Assembly: GCA_030531695.1 (NCBI GenBank)
Contig: JAUNMV010000011.1
Location: 1-32,525 of the forward strand
From: Bacilli bacterium
Lineage (GTDB): Bacteria > Bacillota_I > Bacilli_A > RF39 > UBA660
Direction: 5' to 3'
Length of the DNA: 32,525 bases
Numbering within the stretch: the stretch's first letter is position 1; every line of letters starts with the position of its first letter. The translations under genes and the position numbers were made by a program. Shown one piece after another: positions 22,479 through 30,567 of this stretch. The notes beneath the pieces were generated by a model. The model did no database searches. It was not told the DNA's origin and saw nothing but the letters and a program-made list of their open reading frames with translations.

Positions 22479-24299
22479 ATGAGGATAGGAAATATAATTA
22501 TAGATAGAAAAATCTTTATAACTTTATTAATTATTTTTGTAGTTGTAACTGGTTTAGTTGGATACAGTTATCTTAATAGTGATTTAAGTTCCGCTTTAGC
22601 AATAAACGTAGATGATAAAGTATGTGTACAAGAAAATTTAAATGATAGACTTAGATGTTTATCTACTCCTGATAATATGAAAAGTAAATATATATCTGAT
22701 AGAAATGGAGTGAACTTTTCTAATATTTCTAGTAATACAAATGGTAATGGTCTTTATACGTTATCTAGTACAGTAGGTGATACTTATCCTGTTAGTTATT
22801 ATAGAGGATCTGTTACTAATAATAATGTTAAGTTTGGAGGATTCTGTTGGAAGATAGTAAGAACTACTGATACAGGAGGAACTAAACTTATATATAATGG
22901 AGTACCTGATGGGAATGGATATTGTACTGATCCAGATACTAGTAATTCATTAATAACTTCTTATTATGCTCATGCAATGTCTCCTGCTTATATTGGATAT
23001 ATGTATGGTGATGTAATAACTAGAAAATCTACACCTGTATCTAATTATTATTTTTCTAGTTCTTTTAGTTATTCTCAAGAAGATGATTTATATACTTTAA
23101 CAAATCCAGTAAATGATTCTTCTCTAGCAGCTAGTAATCATTATTCTTGTTTAGGTGATGGCACTAGTTGTCAAATATTACGCTATATATTTTATGAAAA
23201 AGAATCTACTTTTTATTATATAGAATTAACTGGAGAAGATAGTGTAACTACGGCTTTAAATAAAATGCTTTTTAACTCTTCTAATACAACTAATTCTCGA
23301 CTTAAAGATACAATAGACTCTTGGTATTTAACTGGATTAAATTCTTATGAACCTTTTTTAGAGGATACAGTATGGTGTAATGATAGAAGTATCACTGACT
23401 ATGGAACATGGAGCCCTAATGGTGGAGTTTTAGCTAATACATATACTTATTTTAGTACTTATACTAATGTTACTAATGGCATTATTGATTTAACTTGTCC
23501 AGCAAACGATTCTTTTACTGTTTCTTCTCAAAATGGTAATGGAAAATTAACTTATAAAATTGGTACATTAACTGTTCCAGAATTGTATCTGGCAGGACTT
23601 ATTTATAATACTGGTAATACAACTAATTATCTGACTACACCTTTCTCATGGTTTACTATGACTCCTAGTTTTATTGGATATGATAATACATTAGCTTTCT
23701 TTGTTGATTCTAATGGTAAGATTGATAGAATGGGTTATGGTAGAGATCAAAGAGGTGTAAGACCAGCTGTATCACTTAGACATGAGGTTGTTTTAACTGG
23801 TGGAGATGGTAGTAGTACTAATCCTTATACTGTTGATTTACCTTTTACACCTTCACAAGTTAGTTATGCTAAACCTGGGTCCTTTACCACTACATATGAT
23901 AGTAGTACTTTATCTATGAATGTTGATCTTACTACTTCTGGTGGTTGGGAATATATTATTAAGCCTTTAAGTGTTAAGAAAGGTAAAAATTATAGAATAA
24001 GTTTGGACTATACTATTAGTAATGATTATACTGGTTATTCTTCATTTAGTGGAATTGGATTACAAGTAGTTGATTCTACTCTTAGTTATATAACAACTGC
24101 TAATTCTGGCACTACAGGAACATTGAATGAAGTTAGAATTACTAATAATAGATATTTAAGTAATACTGCAGGTACTTATAGTGAAACAATAGATTTTACG
24201 GCAGGAGAAGAAAACTATTTTATAATTAATTGTGGTATGGCCGGAGATGATCAGACTATTAACTTTAAAATAAGTAATTTTTATATAAGAGAGATATGA
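22479..24299 (+). CDS. Large secreted or surface-anchored protein, DUF6273-like, with C-terminal beta domain
   Basis: 606 residues. A single N-terminal TM helix (12-33) without a clear cleavage site leaves the rest outside. The central 400 residues contain FGGFCWKIVRTTDTGGTKLI, a segment RLKDTIDSWYL and the closing GVRPAVSLR, the pattern of cell-surface proteins common in uncultured gut Firmicutes and related to DUF6273. The last 150 residues look like a jelly-roll, carbohydrate-binding-like domain (GWEYIIKPLSVKKGKNYRIS). The composition shifts to Ser, Thr, Tyr, Asn and Gly with several Cys that may form disulfides. There is no LPXTG sortase signal. Ribosome site GAGGA. Adhesion or glycan contact is inferred. 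Confidence 0.75.
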   Translation: MRIGNIIIDRKIFITLLIIFVVVTGLVGYSYLNSDLSSALAINVDDKVCVQENLNDRLRCLSTPDNMKSKYISDRNGVNFSNISSNTNGNGLYTLSSTVGDTYPVSYYRGSVTNNNVKFGGFCWKIVRTTDTGGTKLIYNGVPDGNGYCTDPDTSNSLITSYYAHAMSPAYIGYMYGDVITRKSTPVSNYYFSSSFSYSQEDDLYTLTNPVNDSSLAASNHYSCLGDGTSCQILRYIFYEKESTFYYIELTGEDSVTTALNKMLFNSSNTTNSRLKDTIDSWYLTGLNSYEPFLEDTVWCNDRSITDYGTWSPNGGVLANTYTYFSTYTNVTNGIIDLTCPANDSFTVSSQNGNGKLTYKIGTLTVPELYLAGLIYNTGNTTNYLTTPFSWFTMTPSFIGYDNTLAFFVDSNGKIDRMGYGRDQRGVRPAVSLRHEVVLTGGDGSSTNPYTVDLPFTPSQVSYAKPGSFTTTYDSSTLSMNVDLTTSGGWEYIIKPLSVKKGKNYRISLDYTISNDYTGYSSFSGIGLQVVDSTLSYITTANSGTTGTLNEVRITNNRYLSNTAGTYSETIDFTAGEENYFIINCGMAGDDQTINFKISNFYIREI

Positions 24300-24320
24300 T
24301 ATATCTTTCTTTTTTTTTCT
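24286..24320 (+). terminator. Terminator after the surface protein gene
   Basis: A stem centred on AGATAT (24292-24297) and ATATCT (24301-24306), extended outward with one G-U pair, is followed by a long T-run. The stop codon TGA is in the loop. A TATAAT for the next gene follows at 24329-24334 without a clear -35. Confidence 0.8.
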
Positions 24321-24358
24321 TTTTATCTTATAATTTTAAATGATAGGGAGGGTGTGTT

Positions 24359-26698
24359 ATGGCACTATCTAAAAAAGAATTAAAAAACATGAATGCTTAT
24401 TTTAGAGCATTAAATTATTTATCTGTAGCTCAATTATATTTACTTGATAATCCATTGCTTAGAAGACCATTAGAAGTTACAGATGTTAAACCTAATGTAG
24501 TAGGACATTTTGGTACTACTCCGGGACAAAATCTTATTTATATGCATTTGAATAGAATTATTAAAAGAGATAATTTAAAGATGATATATATATCAGGCCC
24601 TGGACATGGTGGACAAGCTATGGTTGCGAATAATTACTTAGAAGGTATTTATACTAAGTTTTATCCTGAAATAACAGAAGATGAAGAAGGTTTAAAAAGA
24701 CTTTGTAAGCAATTCTCTTTTCCTTGTGGAATATCTTCACATGTAGCACCAGAGACTCCAGGAAGTATTCACGAAGGTGGAGAACTAGGTTATAGTCTTG
24801 CACATGCCGCAGGAGCTGCACTTGATAATAAAGATTTAATAGTAGCTTGTGTTGTAGGTGATGGTGAAGCAGAAACTGGTCCTCTTGCAACTAGTTGGAA
24901 TATTAATAAATTCCTAAATAAGAAAGAAGATGGAGTGGTTTTACCAATACTTCATCGTAATGGATATAAGATTAGTAATCCTACAGTATTTGGTCGTATG
25001 AGTAATGATGAAATGGAAGATTTCTTCTATGGATTAGGATGGAAGCCATACTTTGTAGAAGGACATGATATTGATAAAGTAAATGAAGATATGGCTAAGA
25101 CTATGGATTCAGTATTTAAAGATATTAAAAAGATAAAAGAAAAAGGTACTGGTAATTATCCAATGATAGTATTAACTACTCCTAAAGGATGGACTGGTCC
25201 AAAAGAATTTGATAATAAGAAAATTGAAGGTAGTTTTAGAGCTCATCAAGTACCAATTACTTTTACAAGAGATAATCCTGTAAATTTAACTTTAATTGAG
25301 AATTGGTTAAGAAGTTATAGACCTGAAGAGTTATTTGATAATAATGGTAGATTGATTAAAGAACTTAGAGATATGAATCCTCCTATGGGTAAATGTATGG
25401 GTATGAGTAGTTTTGCGAATGGTGGATTAATTCTTAAAGATATTATTACTCCTAAATGGGAAGATTATTGTTTAGAAGTTAAGAAACCTGGTCAATTAAT
25501 TGCTCAAGATACTATGGAATTAGGTAATTATATTAGAGATTTATTTGTACTAAATAAAAAGAATAAAAACTTTAGAATATTTGGACCAGATGAAGCTTTA
25601 TCAAATAGATTTAATCATGTATTTGAATATGAAAATCGTACATGGAATTATAAATTATTAAAGAGTGATGAGTTTTTATCTCCTACTGGTAGAGTAATGG
25701 ATTCTTACTTATCTGAACATTTATGTGAAGGTATGTTAGAAGGATATATTTTAACTGGTAGACATGGATTTATTCATAGTTATGAAGCATTTGCTAGAAT
25801 AATAGATTCAATGGCTTCACAACATGCTAAATGGTTAAAAGTATGTAATGGAATAGAGTGGAGAGCTCCTATTGCATCACTTAACTTTGTACTTGCATCT
25901 CATGTTTTCCAACAAGATCATAATGGATATACTCATCAAGATCCTGGATTCTTAAATCACTTAGTTACTAAAAAAGCTGATGTAGTAAGAATGTATTTAC
26001 CTCCAGATACTAACTGTTTATTATCTTGTTTTGATCATTGTATTAAATCTAAGAATTATGTAAATGTAATTATTGCATCTAAACATCCGAGACCTCAATG
26101 GTTAAGTAGACCTAAAGCTAAGAAACATTGTACTGCAGGTATTGGAATATGGGACTTTGCATCTAATGATGAAGGTAATCCTGATGTAATAATGGCTTGT
26201 TGTGGAGAAACTCCAACACTTGAGACATTAGCAGCAGTAGAAATATTAAGACAAAGTATTAAAGATATAAAGATTAGAGTTATTAATGTAGTAGACTTAA
26301 TGAAATTACAATCTCCTGATACACATCCACATGGAATGAGTGATGAAGAGTTTGATAATATGTTTACTAAAGATAAACCAATTATATTTAATTTTCATGG
26401 ATATCCATCATTAATTCATCAATTAATGTATAAACGTACTAATAGAAATTTACATGTTCATGGATATAAAGAAGAAGGTACAATTACTACAACATTTGAT
26501 ATTAGAGTACAAAATGAAATAGATAGATTCCATTTAGTAGAAGCAGTATTAAATGAGATACCTAAATATAAAAAGGTATCCACTCCATTAATTACATGGT
26601 GTCATGATATGTTAAAACAACATAAAGCATATATTAGTGAAATGGGTGAAGACCTACCATATATTAGAAATTGGAAGTGGGGTGCATTAGATGACTAA
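24359..26698 (+). CDS. xfp: Phosphoketolase (xylulose-5-phosphate/fructose-6-phosphate)
   Basis: 779 residues, the normal length. A thiamine-diphosphate enzyme that cleaves xylulose-5-P (and often fructose-6-P) with phosphate to acetyl-P. Visible signatures: VGHFGTTPGQNLIYMHLNRI, the family motif GPGHGGQAMVANNYLEG, SHVAPETPGSIHEGGELGYS, the ThDP/Mg site VVGDGEAETGPLATSW, and the C-terminal FNFHGYPSLIHQL. The start follows AGGGAGGGTG. The 3' end overlaps the next small membrane gene by 8 bases. It suggests fermentation by the phosphoketolase route, with acetate and ATP from acetyl-P, in a cell that may have a reduced central metabolism (inference). Confidence 0.97.
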   Translation: MALSKKELKNMNAYFRALNYLSVAQLYLLDNPLLRRPLEVTDVKPNVVGHFGTTPGQNLIYMHLNRIIKRDNLKMIYISGPGHGGQAMVANNYLEGIYTKFYPEITEDEEGLKRLCKQFSFPCGISSHVAPETPGSIHEGGELGYSLAHAAGAALDNKDLIVACVVGDGEAETGPLATSWNINKFLNKKEDGVVLPILHRNGYKISNPTVFGRMSNDEMEDFFYGLGWKPYFVEGHDIDKVNEDMAKTMDSVFKDIKKIKEKGTGNYPMIVLTTPKGWTGPKEFDNKKIEGSFRAHQVPITFTRDNPVNLTLIENWLRSYRPEELFDNNGRLIKELRDMNPPMGKCMGMSSFANGGLILKDIITPKWEDYCLEVKKPGQLIAQDTMELGNYIRDLFVLNKKNKNFRIFGPDEALSNRFNHVFEYENRTWNYKLLKSDEFLSPTGRVMDSYLSEHLCEGMLEGYILTGRHGFIHSYEAFARIIDSMASQHAKWLKVCNGIEWRAPIASLNFVLASHVFQQDHNGYTHQDPGFLNHLVTKKADVVRMYLPPDTNCLLSCFDHCIKSKNYVNVIIASKHPRPQWLSRPKAKKHCTAGIGIWDFASNDEGNPDVIMACCGETPTLETLAAVEILRQSIKDIKIRVINVVDLMKLQSPDTHPHGMSDEEFDNMFTKDKPIIFNFHGYPSLIHQLMYKRTNRNLHVHGYKEEGTITTTFDIRVQNEIDRFHLVEAVLNEIPKYKKVSTPLITWCHDMLKQHKAYISEMGEDLPYIRNWKWGALDD

Positions 26699-27290
26699 AA
26701 CTTATATTACTACTATGAATAAGAAAAATTACTTTTGTATTGGACTTACTATGGTAGGATTAATGCTTACTATATTAAATCAAGTATTAATACCTGTAGG
26801 ATTACTTGTTCTTATAGTTACATTGTTTGATGGACCATTAAATAAAGATATATTTGTTGTAAGAGATAAGAAGTTATACTTACTTAATGCTAATGAAAAA
26901 ATGATATTTAGAACTATAGCTTTATTAATAATTGGATTAGGATTTGTACTTTGTTTATCTAAGATATATATGGCTTCATTAATATTATTTTATGGTTTAA
27001 TAATTATATTATTTATATTTAATATAGTTGTTAGTAAACAAAATAATGATTTTATTAAAAAACAGGAAGAACTTACAGATGATCCTATAGAAGGATACAA
27101 GACTTTTGAAATATTAGAAGTAATAGATAATAAGTCTTCTCTTACTTTTAAAATGAGAGATAAATTTACTAGAGATAGTTATGAATTAGAGTATAAAGTT
27201 AGTAGTGGATTTACTGATTATAAAGAATTATGTAATTTATTAAAAACATTTAAGTATGATGATTCTCCAGTAGTAGAACAAGTTATTTAG
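26691..27290 (+). CDS. Membrane protein of unknown function
   Basis: 199 residues, not recognised. Two hydrophobic segments near 14-48 (probably a hairpin) and two near 70-115 make about four TM helices. The remaining 85 residues are cytoplasmic, with a small alpha-beta domain (YKTFEILEVIDNKSSLTFKM). ATG 26691 overlaps the end of xfp by 8 bases, with GTGGGGTG upstream, so translation is probably coupled to xfp; an alternative ATG lies at 26715. It has its own strong terminator. A link to xfp function is not supported beyond position. Confidence 0.75.
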   Translation: MTKTYITTMNKKNYFCIGLTMVGLMLTILNQVLIPVGLLVLIVTLFDGPLNKDIFVVRDKKLYLLNANEKMIFRTIALLIIGLGFVLCLSKIYMASLILFYGLIIILFIFNIVVSKQNNDFIKKQEELTDDPIEGYKTFEILEVIDNKSSLTFKMRDKFTRDSYELEYKVSSGFTDYKELCNLLKTFKYDDSPVVEQVI

Positions 27291-27317
27291 AAGAGATGTA
27301 TATCTCTTCTTTTTTTT
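27289..27317 (+). terminator. Terminator of the xfp operon
   Basis: AGAAGAGAT (27289-27297) pairs perfectly with ATCTCTTCT (27302-27310) across GTAT, then T. It overlaps the stop codon. Confidence 0.9.
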
Positions 27318-27334
27318 GAATAAAATAATAATAA

Positions 27335-27361
27335 TTAGCACTCACTATTGACAAGTGCTAA
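27335..27361 (+). promoter_or_regulatory. CIRCE operator (HrcA site) of hsp20
   Basis: TTAGCACTC (27335-27343), 9 bases, AAGTGCTAA (27353-27361): one mismatch to the consensus in the right arm. The site overlaps the -35 of the hsp20 promoter in the same way as at htpG. Confidence 0.92.
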
Positions 27362-27376
27362 AGATAGTGATATAAC
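27348..27376 (+). promoter_or_regulatory. Sigma-A promoter of hsp20
   Basis: TTGACA (27348-27353), 17 bases, TATAAC (27371-27376). Predicted start of transcription near 27383. Confidence 0.85.
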
Positions 27377-27381
27377 ATAAT

Positions 27382-27399
27382 TGTACATGGAAATGTACA
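27382..27399 (+). promoter_or_regulatory. Perfect inverted repeat at the predicted 5' end of the hsp20 mRNA
   Basis: TGTACAT (27382-27388), GGAA, ATGTACA (27393-27399). It lies just downstream of the -10 and ahead of the ribosome site. It could be a 5'-terminal RNA hairpin or a second operator. It does not cover the ribosome site, so a simple RNA thermometer is not supported. Confidence 0.6.
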
Positions 27400-27411
27400 T
27401 AAGAAAGGTAG

Positions 27412-27813
27412 ATGAAAGATATGGAATTATTTCCTAGAAGAATTTTTGATGATAGTTTATTTGATCTAGTACCAGCTAGAATGGAGAACACTATGAAGTG
27501 TGATATCTACGAGAAAGAAGGTAATTATCATATAGAAATGGATCTCCCTGGATACAAAAAAGAAGATATTTCTGTAGAAGCAAAAGATGGTTATTTAACT
27601 ATTAGAGCTGAAAAGAAAAACGAAGTAAATGAAGAAGATGAAGAACGTAATTATATTAGACGTGAAAGAAGTTATGGTTCTTATGAGAGAACATTTACTT
27701 TAGGTGATTTAGATCAAAATAATATTGATGCATCATTTACTGATGGTACTTTAAAAATTGTTGTACCTAAGAAAGAAGAAGCAGAAAATAAAACATATAT
27801 TGAAATTAAATAA
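27412..27813 (+). CDS. Hsp20/alpha-crystallin small heat-shock protein
   Basis: 133 residues. The alpha-crystallin domain covers about 28-118: CDIYEKEGNYHIEMDLPGYK, KEDISVEAKDGYLTIRAEKK and the end FTDGTLKIVVPKKE, with the conserved G-x-L motif GTLKIV and an I-x-x-like C-terminal tail. The N-terminal part starts with FPRRIFDD, as in many bacterial IbpA-like proteins. It is an ATP-independent holdase that keeps unfolding proteins soluble. Two in-frame ATGs, 27412 and 27421, flank the best spacing from AAAGG (27404-27408); either may be used. HrcA/CIRCE control is strongly indicated. The two-gene HrcA set in this window is hsp20 and htpG. Confidence 0.95.
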   Translation: MKDMELFPRRIFDDSLFDLVPARMENTMKCDIYEKEGNYHIEMDLPGYKKEDISVEAKDGYLTIRAEKKNEVNEEDEERNYIRRERSYGSYERTFTLGDLDQNNIDASFTDGTLKIVVPKKEEAENKTYIEIK

Positions 27814-27817
27814 TAAT

Positions 27818-27846
27818 AAGGATTAACAGTAGTTAATCCTTTTTCT
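27818..27846 (+). terminator. Terminator after hsp20
   Basis: AAGGATTAAC (27818-27827) pairs perfectly with GTTAATCCTT (27832-27841) across AGTA, then T. Confidence 0.9.
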
Positions 27847-27849
27847 TTG

Positions 27850-27858
27850 TGATATAAT
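27850..27858 (+). promoter_or_regulatory. Extended -10 promoter after hsp20
   Basis: TGATATAAT four bases after the terminator's last T-run; no -35 seen. Confidence 0.55.
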
Positions 27859-27880
27859 CTAAGTAGTTGAGGTGAGTGAT

Positions 27881-28405
27881 ATGACTTATAAAAGAAGTAA
27901 GTTTTTTCCAATCTTTATTACGATAATTATTATTGTTATTGTAATATATTTATTTGCCAACATTGAACAAACAAAAGTTAAATGTAGTAAGAGAACTACT
28001 GATGATTTAGGTATTACTGTTGTAGAAGAGTTAAATACTGGATTAGATGGTAAGAAGATAACTGAATTACAATTAAAAAGAACTATTATTTTACCTGATA
28101 AATATTTAGTAGATGATACTTACTTAGATTATATTCAATATACTATTGAAAAATCATATGCTTATTTAGGCAAAAATAAAGTAAAAGTATCTAAAGTAAA
28201 TGATAGAGTTATTGTTTATATGGACTTAACTGATAATGAGACTATAATACTTGATAATATTAGTTTTGGTATAACTGATGATTTAACTATTAATATTAAT
28301 TCTAATACTAAGAGTAGTGATGTAGTAACTTTAAAAGTACATGATAACTATACTCAAGGTGAATTAATTAATCATATGAAAAATAACGGATATAAGTGTG
28401 GTTAA
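27881..28405 (+). CDS. Membrane-anchored exported protein, unknown
   Basis: 174 residues. A basic start (KRSK) and one strongly hydrophobic helix (9-27) are followed by an extracytoplasmic domain of about 145 residues. The latter has alternating beta strands and helices around LQLKRTIILPDKYLVDD and VIVYMDLTDNETIIL, rich in Asp, Thr, Lys and Asn. I do not recognise the family. A GTG at 27872 lies inside the GAGGTGA ribosome site, so ATG 27881 is the start. It heads an operon with the two small proteins downstream: the next start is 1 base after the stop. Confidence 0.7.
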   Translation: MTYKRSKFFPIFITIIIIVIVIYLFANIEQTKVKCSKRTTDDLGITVVEELNTGLDGKKITELQLKRTIILPDKYLVDDTYLDYIQYTIEKSYAYLGKNKVKVSKVNDRVIVYMDLTDNETIILDNISFGITDDLTININSNTKSSDVVTLKVHDNYTQGELINHMKNNGYKCG

Positions 28406-28406
28406 T

Positions 28407-28673
28407 ATGGACTTTGAAACTTATATTAGAGAAGTAGAAGGTGGATTAGATTTTTACTCTGATAATATTAATGATATTAATGGATTATTACTTACTAATA
28501 AAGAAATTAAGGTATTGAAAGATTATGAAATACCTTATAGTAGTTGTAATAATTTAAAAGAGGTAATCTATTTAGTAGAAGATAAGATAGATGAATATGA
28601 TTCACCTGAAGATTTACTTGAAATTTCAGATAGTATTTCTGAAAGAGATTATTATGCGAATACAAATAAGTAG
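28407..28673 (+). CDS. Small acidic protein, unknown
   Basis: 88 residues, strongly acidic, mostly helical. The central part reads like a simple helix pair (ETYIREVEGGLDFY, NNLKEVIYLVEDKIDEY). No Cys pair, no membrane segment, no recognised motif. ATG 28407 follows the previous stop by one base, with only a weak GTGGTT ribosome site, so it probably depends on translational coupling. An apparent in-frame GTG at 28398 would overlap the upstream gene and is less likely. Second of three genes in the operon starting at 27881. Confidence 0.65.
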   Translation: MDFETYIREVEGGLDFYSDNINDINGLLLTNKEIKVLKDYEIPYSSCNNLKEVIYLVEDKIDEYDSPEDLLEISDSISERDYYANTNK

Positions 28674-28684
28674 GAGGGTTTATT

Positions 28685-29086
28685 ATGTTTAGCTTGGGGG
28701 ATTATTTAACAGAAAAAAGTATTGGTAGATGGAAAAAATCTATAATAGAAAATGAAGAAGTTATGAAAAGAATTAAGAAGATTCCTAAATCGAAACCTCA
28801 TCTAGTTACTGTTACTAAATATGGAGTTATTTATTATTCTAGTGGTAATAAATTAGGCTTTTCTTATTCAGATTTAAATTTGCCAGAATTACCAAAGGAT
28901 GGTCAACAAGCAATGATGAGTGTTATTTCAGATAAGTTAGCTGAAAAGAATTTATATGGGATTTTTTTGCCACATTTTAATCGAGATGCTAGACCTGACG
29001 GTTATGATTATAACCATATAGAATATAAAGATAGGACTAAAACTGAGCTTGTAAAAGTTAAGAAAAAAAATACCGGAAAATGGTAA
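28685..29086 (+). CDS. Basic soluble protein, unknown
   Basis: 133 residues with a good AGGAGGG ribosome site. The first 40 residues are helical and basic (KSIGRWKKSIIENEEVMKRI), followed by a beta-rich core (HLVTVTKYGVIYYSSGN, LGFSYSDLNLPEL), a helix, and a C-terminal Lys-rich tail. Asp, His and Arg in PHFNRDARPDGYDYNHIEYK could form a site, but I recognise no family. Third gene of the operon starting at 27881, closed by a weak terminator. Confidence 0.7.
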   Translation: MFSLGDYLTEKSIGRWKKSIIENEEVMKRIKKIPKSKPHLVTVTKYGVIYYSSGNKLGFSYSDLNLPELPKDGQQAMMSVISDKLAEKNLYGIFLPHFNRDARPDGYDYNHIEYKDRTKTELVKVKKKNTGKW

Positions 29087-29097
29087 TTTTTTCTTTT
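29068..29097 (+). terminator. Weak terminator
   Basis: TACC and GGTA pair around GGAAAAT between A- and T-runs at about 29070-29093, overlapping the stop codon. The stem is short. Confidence 0.45.
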
Positions 29098-29141
29098 ATT
29101 ATGAAAATTTTGTGAAGTAAGTTTTATAAATCTTATTATTT

Positions 29142-29150
29142 TGTTATAAT
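29142..29150 (+). promoter_or_regulatory. Extended -10 promoter of the cysteine desulfurase operon
   Basis: TGTTATAAT, 19 bases upstream of the start codon, no clear -35. Confidence 0.5.
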
Positions 29151-29168
29151 CTTTTTGAGGTGAGAATG

Positions 29169-30293
29169 ATGATTTACTTAGATTATAGTGCAACAACTCC
29201 AGTTGATCCTGAAGTAATAGATACATATAGTCGTGTATGTAGAGAATTTATAGGTAATCCTAATTCATTACATAAATTAGGTGTTGAAGCTAAGAAATTA
29301 ATAGATGCATCTACTAAACAAATAGCAGATATATTAGGTGTTAAAACTAGTGAAATTATTTATACTAGTGGAGCAAGTGAAGCTAATAATACAGCTATTA
29401 AAGGTATTGCTTTAAAATATCAAAATAGAGGAAAACATATTATTACTACAGAACTTGAACATTCTTCTGTAATAGCTCCAGTTTCATATCTTACTAGTTT
29501 AGGATTTGAAGTTGATTTTGTTAAGTTAGATGAGAATGGTTTAGTTGATTTAGAAGACTTAGAAAGATTAATTAGAGATGATACTATTTTAGTTAGTATA
29601 GCTGCAGTTAACTCTGAAGTAGGAGTAGCTCAACCTATTGATAAAATAGCTGAAGTAGTAAAGAAATATCCTAAATGTTATTTCCATAGTGATATTACTC
29701 AATGTATTGGTAAACAAAGAATAGATTTAACTAATGTAGATTTAGCTAGTTTATCTGGACAAAAGTTCTTTGGCATGAAGGGTGTAGGTATTTTAATAAA
29801 GAAAGAATCTATAGTAATTGAACCATTAATTCATGGTGGTAAATCTACTACTGTATTTAGAAGTGGTACACCTGCAACTCCATTAATAGCATCTATTAGT
29901 AAAGCTATGAGACTTGCTTATGATGACTTTGATACTAAACTTAAGCAAGTAAAAGAAATACATGATTATTTAATAGATAAAATTAAAGACTTAGATATTT
30001 ATATTAATAGTAATGATTATTGTTTACCTAATATGGTAAATGTAAGTTTAAAAAACATTAAACCTGAGACAATGCAACATGCATTAGAAGAATATGATAT
30101 TTATATTTCTACACAAACAGCTTGTTCATCAGCAGAATATTCTAAAGCAGTATATGCAGTTACTCGTGATAAAGAAAAATCTCGCCATAGTATTAGAATT
30201 AGTTTAAGTTATAAGACTACAAAAGAAGAAATAGATAAGTTTGTAGGAGTATTTACTAAACTATTAAATGATTTAAATATTAGAGGAGAGTAG
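29169..30293 (+). CDS. Cysteine desulfurase (NifS/IscS family)
   Basis: 374 residues, PLP enzyme that takes sulfur from cysteine for Fe-S clusters or tRNA thiolation. It begins with the family-typical IYLDYSATTPV. The PLP-stacking His98 is in ELEHSSV, and Lys199 in LASLSGQKFFGMKG carries the PLP, with Gln in place of the common His just before it. The persulfide Cys319 is in TQTACSSAEYSK, and RISLSYKTT closes the domain. The short active loop resembles the class I IscS/NifS group. GTG 29160 is part of the GAGGTGAG ribosome site; ATG 29166 and 29169 are both usable, and 29169 gives the conserved beginning. The stop is one base before the thioredoxin-like gene. Confidence 0.93.
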   Translation: MIYLDYSATTPVDPEVIDTYSRVCREFIGNPNSLHKLGVEAKKLIDASTKQIADILGVKTSEIIYTSGASEANNTAIKGIALKYQNRGKHIITTELEHSSVIAPVSYLTSLGFEVDFVKLDENGLVDLEDLERLIRDDTILVSIAAVNSEVGVAQPIDKIAEVVKKYPKCYFHSDITQCIGKQRIDLTNVDLASLSGQKFFGMKGVGILIKKESIVIEPLIHGGKSTTVFRSGTPATPLIASISKAMRLAYDDFDTKLKQVKEIHDYLIDKIKDLDIYINSNDYCLPNMVNVSLKNIKPETMQHALEEYDIYISTQTACSSAEYSKAVYAVTRDKEKSRHSIRISLSYKTTKEEIDKFVGVFTKLLNDLNIRGE

Positions 30294-30294
30294 T

Positions 30295-30567
30295 ATGAGA
30301 GTAGTTAAGATTAACGCTGTATGGTGTAGTGGTTGTCTTGTAATGAATAATGTATGGAAGAAAGTATTAAAGGTACATGATATTGATACTCTTAGTTTAG
30401 ACTATGATATGAATGAAGACGAAGTACTTACTTATTCCCCTGGTAATATTTTACCTGTATTTATCTTTTATAGTAATGATAAAGAAGTTAAAAGAGTTGT
30501 TGGAGAAGTAAGTTACGAAGAAATGTTAGAAGTTGTGGAGGGTATTTTAGATGAAGAAAATAATTAA
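30295..30567 (+). CDS. Small thioredoxin-fold protein with C-x-x-C
   Basis: 90 residues, a compact cytoplasmic thioredoxin fold: NAVWCSGCLVM puts the redox pair at Cys11 and Cys14, a cis-Pro follows in NILPVFIFY, and the closing helix is YEEMLEVVEGIL. It lacks the first helix of standard thioredoxin and has CSGC instead of CGPC. Position between a cysteine desulfurase and a CcdA fusion suggests it shuttles electrons between the membrane carrier and cytoplasmic thiols (inference). It follows the desulfurase by one base and overlaps the next gene by 17 bases. Confidence 0.85.
   Translation: MRVVKINAVWCSGCLVMNNVWKKVLKVHDIDTLSLDYDMNEDEVLTYSPGNILPVFIFYSNDKEVKRVVGEVSYEEMLEVVEGILDEENN

Noticed and set aside
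27382-27412. RNA thermometer of the ROSE or four-U type before hsp20
   Set aside because: The hairpin does not pair with the ribosome site and no U-rich partner for AAAGG is visible, so only a 5' hairpin or operator is supported.
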